Shown: piece by piece, positions 33,337 to 40,887 of the stretch
Numbering within the stretch: position 1 is the stretch's first letter
Layout: every line of letters begins with the position of its first letter
DNA from: Butyricicoccus porcorum
Lineage (GTDB): Bacteria > Bacillota > Clostridia > Oscillospirales > Butyricicoccaceae
DNA length: 64,000 bases
Assembly (NCBI RefSeq): GCF_002157465.1
Contig: NZ_NHOC01000002.1
Location: forward strand, 124,508 to 188,507
Direction: 5' to 3'
Program-made: the position numbers and the translations under genes
The notes under the pieces: generated by a model
Told to the model about the DNA's origin: nothing
Databases searched by the model: none
Seen by the model: only the letters and a program-made list of their open reading frames with translations

Positions 33337-34935
33337 TTACTTGGCAGTTACAACGCCGTTCAGGCTCTTGCCGACAGTCGACCAGTTGACAGCGGCATTC
33401 AGAACCTCGTTCAGGGCCTGCACCGGAATCAGAACCGTACCGTCCTGCTCGACAAGGGCGCTATCCTGTACGACCTTTGCACCGTTGGAATAGTAAATGT
33501 TGCTGTTTTTGGTCATTGTGGCTTCAACTGAGCCGAGCGTGACGGTTGCGGTGTCACCATTCCATTTGACCGAGCCGCCCAGCGCCTTCACAGTGTCTTC
33601 CAGCGGAGTGTAGAACGTGCGGTCGATGACCGCGACATCCTGTTTTGTATCTCCGGCGGTCAGGTTGATGTCCAGCAGGTTGATGAAGTCCGTCTTCTTG
33701 ATAAGTGCATGGATGCCCTTGGTCTTGTCGACAACCTGGGAAACTTCATAGTCGGTTGCGGCGCTCAGGTAAGCGTATGCCATGTCGCGGTCAACGCCAA
33801 GCTGTTCGTTGAGGAAGTCGATGGACTCACGGCAGGCTTCCTTCATGGCCTCGTCCAGATCCTCATCCAGACCGATCGGAATCCAATAATCTTCGGTTTC
33901 ACCGAACGGCTGAGTGAAGTTCTCGCTGTCGCCGACAATTTCTTCCGAACCATTCTTGAGGACGGTCAGACGAACCGTGCCGCGCAGGGAGCCTTCCAGT
34001 GCGGTCAGCGCAACCTCGCCGTCACCCTGTGCAAAATGCGGGTCGCCGGTGTAGAACATTGCACCTTCTACCTCAATCGGCAGGTACAGCGTAGAGCCTT
34101 CCCCCAGCTCGTTGATATCGAGGTTGCCGCCCTGCTCCGTCGGCGGAACCGAGCTGAGCATTTCCTCCGTGTCAGTGGCAACACCCATGATGCCGAGGAA
34201 CGGGTCGAGCTCATAGGTGACTTCTTTGCCGTCTACCTCGTAATAGGAACACCAGACATCATCAACTTTCTTGATGGGAGCGAACTTGGAGACATCGCCG
34301 TACTTTTCCGGTTCCTCTGCGGAAGCGTCATCATAGCGCGGGGAGTTTTCGGGGAATTCGTCCGGCAGTGCACCCTTGTAATGGCGGTTGGAGATGACGC
34401 CATACGGAACGCGCGGCTGGAGGTCGAGCACCTCGACCTTCAGGACGTCACCCGGCTCTGCGCCCTCGACCTCAACCGGGCCGGTGACGATGTGCGGGCC
34501 GTCTTCGAGGAAATCGTGCGCGATGTCAGAGTCAGTGATATTGATGGCGTCGGTCAGGATTTCATCCTCGGATACACCCTGACTTGTGAAATATTCCAGT
34601 GCGTCGCGTCCCTGATCTTCCAGCAGACCCTCGTGAGATACCGTGTCGAACGTGACCGTGCTGCCCGATTCCACCGTCAGAACCGGTTCCGTATCGCGGT
34701 TTGGCAGGCGGCCCCAGTTGATGGTGTCTTCATTCGAGCCGACATAGTAGTCGCCCATGATCGTGCCGTCGTCCTTGGTCTGAAGGATTTCAAAGGTGTC
34801 GTCCTGTGCAGCTGTCTGTGCAGTGGTACCGGAGCCGCTGTCCGTTGTCTGGGTGCTGCTGCCGCAGCCTGCTACAGCGCCGGTCAGCAGGCCGGACACC
34901 AGCAGCATTGCTGTCAATCGTCTGTAATTCATCAT
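33337..34935 (-). CDS. Acetamidase/formamidase-family lipoprotein with C-terminal copper-amine-oxidase-like stalk domain
   Basis: A 532-residue exported protein. The signal peptide ends in a lipobox LTGAVAGC, followed by a Ser/Thr/Gln linker. A FmdA/AmdA domain covers about residues 45-400 (GPVEVEGAEPGDVLKVEVLD, HYKGALPDEFPE, GDPHFAQGDGEVALTALEGS). Residues 425-532 form the 'copper amine oxidase N-terminal-like' stalk fold (TFYTPLEDTVKALGGSVKWNG, LIPVQALNEVLNA). Known FmdA/AmdA enzymes are cytoplasmic amidases that release ammonia from short amides; a membrane-anchored outside version with a wall-type stalk is unusual. I start at ATG 34935, since the first ATG (34941) abuts the AAAAAGG site. 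Expression probably passes through a leader hairpin. Confidence 0.82.
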   Translation of the reverse strand: MMNYRRLTAMLLVSGLLTGAVAGCGSSTQTTDSGSGTTAQTAAQDDTFEILQTKDDGTIMGDYYVGSNEDTINWGRLPNRDTEPVLTVESGSTVTFDTVSHEGLLEDQGRDALEYFTSQGVSEDEILTDAINITDSDIAHDFLEDGPHIVTGPVEVEGAEPGDVLKVEVLDLQPRVPYGVISNRHYKGALPDEFPENSPRYDDASAEEPEKYGDVSKFAPIKKVDDVWCSYYEVDGKEVTYELDPFLGIMGVATDTEEMLSSVPPTEQGGNLDINELGEGSTLYLPIEVEGAMFYTGDPHFAQGDGEVALTALEGSLRGTVRLTVLKNGSEEIVGDSENFTQPFGETEDYWIPIGLDEDLDEAMKEACRESIDFLNEQLGVDRDMAYAYLSAATDYEVSQVVDKTKGIHALIKKTDFINLLDINLTAGDTKQDVAVIDRTFYTPLEDTVKALGGSVKWNGDTATVTLGSVEATMTKNSNIYYSNGAKVVQDSALVEQDGTVLIPVQALNEVLNAAVNWSTVGKSLNGVVTAK

Positions 34936-34969
34936 ATTCATCCTTTTTCATGCCAGTTGGTTTTTGTGT

Positions 34970-35010
34970 AAAAAAACAGAGGTCTACGATGCGCGCTTTC
35001 GTAGACCTCT
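34970..35010 (-). terminator. Terminator-like hairpin at the 5' end of the acetamidase leader
   Basis: AGAGGTCTACGA pairs perfectly with TCGTAGACCTCT around nine bases. On the minus strand it is followed by G and seven T residues. It lies only a few bases after the predicted start of transcription and before the coding region. Confidence 0.75.
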
Positions 35011-35022
35011 TTGTCTGTAACC

Positions 35023-35051
35023 AGTATACAAAATGCAGGCAGACTGTGCAA
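35023..35051 (-). promoter_or_regulatory. Promoter of the acetamidase-family gene
   Basis: On the minus strand TTGCAC and TATACT are separated by 17 bases. A second -10 like TATAAT (35100-35105) lies further upstream with a poor -35. Confidence 0.6.
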
Positions 35052-35186
35052 TTCGCAGAATATACGAGAAAAAATTTTGTGATTTCGATACATTTTGACA
35101 TTATACACAATCGTTTTGTCGACATATACTCCTAAATACTTCCTGAAATGTAAGAAAAGTACTTCTTTTTGTTGAGGACGAAAGAA

Positions 35187-35215
35187 TTGCTTTTACAGCA
35201 TAAATTCGGTATAAT
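35187..35215 (+). promoter_or_regulatory. Promoter of the Lrp-family regulator gene
   Basis: TTGCTT and TATAAT are separated by 17 bases, about 30 bases before the start codon. Confidence 0.65.
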
Positions 35216-35246
35216 AACAGTATCTGAAAGGTGGAGGAACTAACAC

Positions 35247-35708
35247 ATGTATCTGAGCGGTTTGGATGATATCGATCGGAAAATTATTGAGATTCTGACA
35301 CACAATGCGCGCATCTCCTATGTCGATCTCGCGGAGCAGGTTGGACTGTCGCGCGTCGCTGTGAAGGCGCGCATTCAGGCGTTGGAAGAAAGTGGCGTCA
35401 TTGAGGAATACTGTATCATTGTCGATCCCACCAAAATTATGGGGCGGACGATTTCGACCTATTTTGACGTAGAGGTGCGCCCGGAATGCTTCCAGCAGGC
35501 TGTCGATATTCTGATGAACTGCGAGGAGGTCACAAAGCTGTACCATCTGAGCGGAAATTCCCGCCTGCATGTCCACGCAGTTACATCCTCGCAGGAGGAA
35601 AATGAAACCTTTATCAATGAGGTGCTGTATCAGCTGCCCGGCCTGGTAAAGCTGGACACCTCGGTCATCCTCAAGCGATATAAAGATATCATCGGATTGA
35701 AATTATAA
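35247..35708 (+). CDS. Lrp/AsnC-family transcriptional regulator
   Basis: A 153-residue regulator with the family's N-terminal helix-turn-helix (LDDIDRKIIEILTHNARISY, DLAEQVGLSRVAVKARIQAL) and C-terminal RAM/AsnC ligand domain (CEEVTKLYHLSGNSRLHVHA, LPGLVKLDTSVILKRYKD). Such proteins sense amino acids or related small compounds. GGTGGAGG precedes the ATG. It is divergent from the acetamidase lipoprotein gene, which makes that gene a candidate target besides itself. Confidence 0.92.
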   Translation: MYLSGLDDIDRKIIEILTHNARISYVDLAEQVGLSRVAVKARIQALEESGVIEEYCIIVDPTKIMGRTISTYFDVEVRPECFQQAVDILMNCEEVTKLYHLSGNSRLHVHAVTSSQEENETFINEVLYQLPGLVKLDTSVILKRYKDIIGLKL

Positions 35709-35718
35709 CGAACACAAA

Positions 35719-35758
35719 AAAACAGCGCCCCTCCTGTCGGCCTGACGGGAGGGGCGCA
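35719..35758 (-). terminator. Terminator of the DUF815 ATPase gene
   Basis: GCGCCCCTCC-T-GTC pairs with GAC-G-GGAGGGGCGC. On the minus strand a TGTTTTTTTG run follows, so it ends the minus-strand gene. Confidence 0.88.
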
Positions 35759-35775
35759 TTGCATTGCAGAAAAGA

Positions 35776-37005
35776 TCAGTTTTCTTCTGTTTCCTTGTCG
35801 CCGTTTTCCAGCGCGAGCTGGTGTGTGATGAACTGGCGTGCGGTGCGCGGGGAGCGGCCATTCTTGCGGATGGCGAAGCGCTCTGCCAGCAGGTGGAGGC
35901 GCTCCTCCGGAAGATCCAGACCGTAGTCCTCGGCGAGACGGTCAACGATGTAAAGATACTCGTTCTTAACCGGATTCGAGAAGGTGATTTCAATGCCGAA
36001 GCGGTCGGACAGCGAGGAAGCGGACTGCATCGCGTCGCGGACATGGACATCGTCACCGTTGCGGTCGGAGAAGTTTTCACGGATAATATGGCGGCGGTTA
36101 GACGTCGCATAAATCGCCATGTTGTGCGGCTTGCCTGCCACGCCGCCTTCGATAAATGCCTTCAGAGCGACAAACCGCTCATCCTCTGCCGTAAACGACA
36201 GATCGTCGAGGAACAGAATGAAGGTGAACGGACTGCGTTCGATCATCGAGCAGATTGCCGGGAACTGTTTGATCTGATCCATTGGCATTTCGATGATTTT
36301 CAGGCCGCGGTCGGCATATTCATTGGCGATCGCCTTGACAGTCGACGATTTGCCGCAGCCCTTGTCGCCGTAGAGCAGGATGTTGTTGGCATTTTTGCCG
36401 GCGAGCAGCGACAATGTGTTGTCGCGGATGGCTTTTTTCTGTACCGCATATCCCTTGAGGTCGGACAGGCGGATGGGGTCGGGATTGGCAATCGGCTGCG
36501 GCATGCCGTCGATAATGGTGAAGGCATTTGCGCGGGCGAAGTAACCTGAGCCCTTTTTGCGGTACATCTGGAGCAGGCCTTCGCAGTTGCCGAACGGCAG
36601 CGGTGTGCCGGCAGAGAAGCCCGGCAGGGCGTCGAACAGGTCGGCGCAGCTGCGGTAAGCCTTGCGGGCAAAGTCCAGAAAATCCGAGCCCGAGAGGGAA
36701 ATGAGTGAGTTGATTGTATACAGGTCGAAATCCGCAGCGGCGCGCACATCGTCAGAAACCGGCTTGTCCACACTCTGGGTCAGGACATTGGTATCATAGT
36801 GGATCTCGCGCGCAAACAGCTTGCCAAGGTCACCATGGGTGTAGTGGAACTGGCACAGGCGCGCATAGCTCCGGCAGAAGGCAGCCGGAGAATCGTCCAG
36901 CGCGGACAGCGCATCCGCATAGACAGAAAAAACATCCGTACTGCGCAGGCCGCCGAGAATGGTCATCGCTTCGGTGCGCAGGCGGAGGGAAGAACTGGTT
37001 AACAT
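35776..37005 (-). CDS. DUF815-family AAA+ ATPase
   Basis: A 409-residue ATPase of the DUF815 family. Residues 1-170 are a helical family-specific region. The AAA+ module then has Walker A YGDKGCGKSSTVKA (about 214), Walker B FILFLDDLSF (about 263), a sensor-like YATSNRRHI and an arginine-rich RFGIEITF region, followed by a helical lid. The C-terminus is KNGRSPRTARQFITHQL. The cellular role of the family is not established. It is transcribed alone. Confidence 0.9.
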   Translation of the reverse strand: MLTSSSLRLRTEAMTILGGLRSTDVFSVYADALSALDDSPAAFCRSYARLCQFHYTHGDLGKLFAREIHYDTNVLTQSVDKPVSDDVRAAADFDLYTINSLISLSGSDFLDFARKAYRSCADLFDALPGFSAGTPLPFGNCEGLLQMYRKKGSGYFARANAFTIIDGMPQPIANPDPIRLSDLKGYAVQKKAIRDNTLSLLAGKNANNILLYGDKGCGKSSTVKAIANEYADRGLKIIEMPMDQIKQFPAICSMIERSPFTFILFLDDLSFTAEDERFVALKAFIEGGVAGKPHNMAIYATSNRRHIIRENFSDRNGDDVHVRDAMQSASSLSDRFGIEITFSNPVKNEYLYIVDRLAEDYGLDLPEERLHLLAERFAIRKNGRSPRTARQFITHQLALENGDKETEEN

Positions 37006-37278
37006 AGGTATCTGTCACCTCATATTGCATCAATTTTGTTCGTATTTAACGATAACACAAAGCAATATGCTTTGCAAGGGCAATGAGATATAGAAAACGG
37101 CAGCTTCACGCTCAATTTGTCGCTGATTTGTATAAAAGAAGCTCGTTTTATGTGATTCTCCGCGCAGATGGCGGTGTCGTCGCCGTTTCGGAAGCCGCAT
37201 GGCAGCGCAGGGGGACAGGCACAAAATATGCCGCTGCATCCTATACTGGAAAGAGAAAGAATTTCGGAGGTGCGTAGG

Positions 37279-37506
37279 ATGAAACAGAGTCGAATGATTC
37301 TGTGCCGCTCCCAGAGCGAGGCGCTGCTTCTTTCGCGGAAGCTGTCCGCATGCGGCATTGACGCAAGACTTGCGCGCCCGCCGCGTTCGCCGAAGGTGCG
37401 TTCCTGTTCCTGGGGGCTTGAAATAGAAACACAGGCATCTGATTGGGCGGCAGATTGCCTGGCAGACATGCCGCCCGATGTCTGGAGCTGGGAGGATGGC
37501 GGATGA
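37279..37506 (+). CDS. DUF3343 small protein (putative Se/S carrier-like)
   Basis: A 75-residue protein of the DUF3343 family: MKQSRMILCRSQSEALLLSR, then ACGIDARLARPPRSPKVRSC and SCSWGLEIE. Such proteins often sit beside class V aminotransferases of the selenocysteine-lyase/cysteine-desulfurase branch and are thought to take up the released sulfur or selenium. The visible Cys residues (9, 26, about 46-48) could serve that role. GGAGG lies 8 bases before the ATG. Its stop codon overlaps the start of the aminotransferase gene (ATGA), so the two are translationally coupled. Confidence 0.8.
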   Translation: MKQSRMILCRSQSEALLLSRKLSACGIDARLARPPRSPKVRSCSWGLEIETQASDWAADCLADMPPDVWSWEDGG

Positions 37507-38663
37507 TTTATCTGGACAACGCAGCGACAACGCTGAAGAAGCCGCCGGCGGTCGGGAGTGCAGCGCGCTGGGCGATGGGGCATGCGGCGGGCGCAGGGCG
37601 CAGTGCCCATTTCCCGGCGATGACAGGCGCAGAAATATTATATGACACGCGTGCGCTGGCGGCAGAGCTGTTCGGAATGGAGGATCCGCGCCGCGTGGTA
37701 TTTACGTTCAACGCAACACATGCATTGTGCCTTGCGCTGCATTCGATGCAGGAATGCAGGCATTTTGCCATTTCACCGTTTGAACATAACGCTGTTTTGC
37801 GCCCGGTGATTGACATTGTCAGACAGGGAAACAAACGGCTGACGATTTTGAAGGGCGAGCTCTGGAACGATGAGCTGCTGCTTGAGTCAGCGAAAAAAGC
37901 CATCGAAGACGGTGCGGACTGCTTTGTTTTGTGCCATATTTCCAATGTATTCGGCTATATCCAGCCGCTGGAGCAGCTTGACCTTCTGCTGGCGGAAGCG
38001 GGCATTCCGCTGATTCTCGACGCATCGCAGTCGGCAGGTGTGCTGCCCATTGATGTGTCGAAGCTGCCCAGTCTGGCAGCGGTCTGTATGCCTGGGCACA
38101 AGGGACTGTATGGCCCGCCGGGGACCGGTATGCTGTTGTGGTTGTCGGATGACATGCCGTACCCACTGCTGCCCGGCGGAACGGGCAGCCGGTCAGAACA
38201 GACGGAAATGCCGGACTTCCTGCCCGACCGGCTGGAAAGCGGCACGCAGAACATTGCAGGTGTCGCCGGACTGTTTGAAGGCATGAAATTTGTACAGCGG
38301 CTCGGTGAGCAAGAAATTTTGCGACATGAACGCGCATTGTGCCGCATTGCAGCGGAGGAACTGCGGCAAATTCCGGGTATCGTGTCGTTTGTCTCGCCCG
38401 ATATGAATCGACAGACCGGTGTTCTGTCATTTTACAGCCGCCAGCTCCCCGTCGAAACCGTCGCACAGCGTCTGGCGGAGCAGAATATCTGTGTCCGCGC
38501 AGGGCTGCATTGTGCGCCGCTTGCGCACAAAACAGCGGGGACAGAGCGCACCGGAACCGTGCGGATTTCGCCCGGCTGGTTCCAGACAGAGCATCAAATG
38601 AGACGGTTTGCAGCCCGGATTGCTGTGATAAGCGGAAAAGAATCGACGCAAAATTTGGAGTAG
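37503..38663 (+). CDS. Class V aminotransferase, cysteine desulfurase / selenocysteine lyase-like
   Basis: A 386-residue PLP enzyme. It begins MIYLDNAATTLKKPPAV. The PLP-lysine motif is PGHKGLYGPPGTG (about 198) and the loop with the likely persulfide-forming cysteine is VRAGLHCAPLAHKT (about 345). The C-terminal TVRISPGWFQTEHQM is conserved. It is near the CsdB/SufS type in length. No Fe-S scaffold gene is adjacent, so it may supply sulfur or selenium to its DUF3343 partner and not to a Suf system. I chose the ATG at 37503 because of the ATGA overlap and family start. Confidence 0.88.
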   Translation: MIYLDNAATTLKKPPAVGSAARWAMGHAAGAGRSAHFPAMTGAEILYDTRALAAELFGMEDPRRVVFTFNATHALCLALHSMQECRHFAISPFEHNAVLRPVIDIVRQGNKRLTILKGELWNDELLLESAKKAIEDGADCFVLCHISNVFGYIQPLEQLDLLLAEAGIPLILDASQSAGVLPIDVSKLPSLAAVCMPGHKGLYGPPGTGMLLWLSDDMPYPLLPGGTGSRSEQTEMPDFLPDRLESGTQNIAGVAGLFEGMKFVQRLGEQEILRHERALCRIAAEELRQIPGIVSFVSPDMNRQTGVLSFYSRQLPVETVAQRLAEQNICVRAGLHCAPLAHKTAGTERTGTVRISPGWFQTEHQMRRFAARIAVISGKESTQNLE

Positions 38664-38667
38664 GCTA

Positions 38668-38696
38668 TTCACACCTTGTCGGAGTTGTGGTACAAT
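38668..38696 (+). promoter_or_regulatory. Promoter of the cdaA operon
   Basis: TTCACA and TACAAT are separated by 17 bases. A 7-bp hairpin CCTGCAT-TTAT-ATGCAGG (38740-38757) lies in the leader, just before the ribosome binding site. Confidence 0.55.
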
Positions 38697-38779
38697 AAAA
38701 ATACGCATGGATTGTTTCATGCATATCTTGATAAACAAACCTGCATTTATATGCAGGAACTGGGAGAATCAACTGATTT

Positions 38780-39649
38780 ATGGATTCCATTTTACTGCTG
38801 TGGCAAAACTTAACATCGATTACGGTTTCCGATATCATTGATATTGCGGTGGTCTCGTTTCTCATCTATCAGGTCGTAAAACTGGTACGGGAAACGAGCT
38901 CCGCCCGCATTATCCGCGGCGTCATTGTCTTGATCGTCGCCATGTGGATCTCCAACATCCTCCAGCTTACAATGGTCAACTATCTGTTCCAGACCGTGCT
39001 GACGTGGGGCATTCTGGTCATTGCCATTGTGTTCCAGCCGGAGCTGCGGCGTGTGCTGGAGCGTGTCGGCAAAAGCAAGCTGTCGTCGCTGATGCTGCGC
39101 AATGATACCATTCCGGTGGAGGAAAAGGCGGTTCTCGAGATTGTACATGCCTGTTCGGAAATGTCGTGGTCACGCACCGGCGCGCTGATTATTTTTGAGC
39201 GCAAGGAGAGTCTGGAGGATGTCATCCGCACGGGTACCATTGTCAATGCGGATGTCAAGGACGAGCTGGTGCGCAACATTTTCTATGAGGGTGCACCTCT
39301 GCATGACGGTGCGATGATTATCCGCGGCGGGCGGGTGCACGCCGCAGGCTGTGTGCTTCCGCTGTCCCCCAACCCCAACCTCGCAAAGGAGCTGGGCACA
39401 CGCCATCGCGCCGCGGTCGGCATGAGCGAGAATGCCGATTCAGTCAGTCTGGTCGTGTCGGAGGAGACCGGCTCCATTTCCATTGCAATTGACGGACAGC
39501 TCCAGCGCCATCTTGTGCCGGAGCAGCTGGATGAGATCCTGCGCACGGAGCTTCTGGTCAAGGAGGAATTGGAGCAGCAGCACGAGGAAATGACTGTTCT
39601 TGCGAAAATCATGGATAAAATCCAGGGCTTCGGGGGGAAGAAACGATGA
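38780..39649 (+). CDS. cdaA: Diadenylate cyclase CdaA
   Basis: CdaA makes the second messenger c-di-AMP from two ATP. The 289-residue product has three N-terminal membrane helices (about 15-100), then the DAC (DisA_N) domain with the catalytic motifs YEGAPLHDGAMIIRGGRV (DGA) and GTRHRAAVGMSE (RHR). A short charged tail follows. The stop overlaps the start of cdaR by 4 bases, the usual arrangement. c-di-AMP in Firmicutes controls potassium and osmolyte balance and wall homeostasis. Confidence 0.97.
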   Translation: MDSILLLWQNLTSITVSDIIDIAVVSFLIYQVVKLVRETSSARIIRGVIVLIVAMWISNILQLTMVNYLFQTVLTWGILVIAIVFQPELRRVLERVGKSKLSSLMLRNDTIPVEEKAVLEIVHACSEMSWSRTGALIIFERKESLEDVIRTGTIVNADVKDELVRNIFYEGAPLHDGAMIIRGGRVHAAGCVLPLSPNPNLAKELGTRHRAAVGMSENADSVSLVVSEETGSISIAIDGQLQRHLVPEQLDEILRTELLVKEELEQQHEEMTVLAKIMDKIQGFGGKKR

Positions 39650-40887
39650 AAAACTGGATTGTAAAGCATGATATTTTTACCAAGCTGCTCTCGATTATTG
39701 CCGCGGTTATCCTGTGGAGCTACTTCATGGGCATTCAGAACCCGACGAGAACGCTGGAATATAAAAATCTCTCCGTACAGCTCACTGGTGTGGATGAGTT
39801 GTACAATTCCTATAACCTCAAGCTCATCAGCGGCGCGGATGCAACCGTTGATGTCAAGGTATCCGGTTCGAGCAATCGCCTTGCGACGCTGACCGTGTCG
39901 CAGATTAAGGTGAAGGCGGATCTGACCGACACCATCACGGCACCGGGCACGTATGAGATCCCGTATCATGTTATTCTCCCGGAAAGTGGCATGACCTGTG
40001 TCGGGCGCACACCGGAGACCATTACGATCACAGTCGACCGTATAGAATCCAAGACTGTCCCAGTCACGGTCAAATATTCCAACGACGCGCCGGATGGCTA
40101 TGTATTTGAAGAGGCATCGCTGTCTACGGAGTCCGTAGAGATCACCGGACCGGAGACCGAACTGGATAAGGTTTCCTCTGCCGTCATCAATATCAACACC
40201 AAAAAGCTGAAACAGACGCTGACCGATAATTATTCCTACAAGCTGGTGGATAAAAACGGCGACGCAGTCGACAGCAACAATATTTCGCGCAACGTCGCCA
40301 GCATTACTGTGACCATTCCGGTTAAGCAGGTAAAAAAGGTTCCGCTTCAGGTGACATTCTCGCCAGAGGATGCGGGAACTGATGTCACAGCGACCATTTC
40401 GCCGAAGGAAGTGGAGATCATCGGCGATCCGGCGACCGTGAAGGATATCGATTCCATCACGCTGGGCGCGATCAATGTCAACACGGCGGAAAACGGCGAC
40501 ACCTATGATTTTGATATCAGCGTGCCGACCGGCGTTTCACTTAACGCCGGACAGCCGACGACGGCGACTGTCACAGTTTCCATTAACGATGCCGCGACAA
40601 AGAAATTTACCATCACAGATATCAGCCTGGACGATATCAAGAAAGACGATACCGCAGAGGTAACACTGGAGACCGAATCGCTGGAGGTCACACTGAGCGG
40701 GTCGCAGAAGCTGCTCGATTCCATCGACGCCGATGACATCAGCGCAGTGGCGGAAATCGCATCGCAGGATCTGTCCGACGGACAGCACACCATCGGCGCG
40801 ACAATCAGCAGCCCGGATGGTTCTACCGTCATCGGCACCTACAGCGTCACGGTACGCATTACACGGAAAACATCAGAAGGATCATGA
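39646..40887 (+). CDS. cdaR: CdaA regulatory protein CdaR (YbbR domains)
   Basis: A 413-residue protein with one N-terminal membrane helix (about 12-30; FTKLLSIIAAVILWSYFMGI) and about four YbbR-type beta domains outside the membrane, each containing VPV-type strands such as VTVPVKYS-like and KKVPLQVTF. CdaR binds CdaA and adjusts its activity. In many Firmicutes glmM follows; here the next gene is a flavoprotein starting 4 bases before this stop. Confidence 0.9.
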   Translation: MKNWIVKHDIFTKLLSIIAAVILWSYFMGIQNPTRTLEYKNLSVQLTGVDELYNSYNLKLISGADATVDVKVSGSSNRLATLTVSQIKVKADLTDTITAPGTYEIPYHVILPESGMTCVGRTPETITITVDRIESKTVPVTVKYSNDAPDGYVFEEASLSTESVEITGPETELDKVSSAVININTKKLKQTLTDNYSYKLVDKNGDAVDSNNISRNVASITVTIPVKQVKKVPLQVTFSPEDAGTDVTATISPKEVEIIGDPATVKDIDSITLGAINVNTAENGDTYDFDISVPTGVSLNAGQPTTATVTVSINDAATKKFTITDISLDDIKKDDTAEVTLETESLEVTLSGSQKLLDSIDADDISAVAEIASQDLSDGQHTIGATISSPDGSTVIGTYSVTVRITRKTSEGS

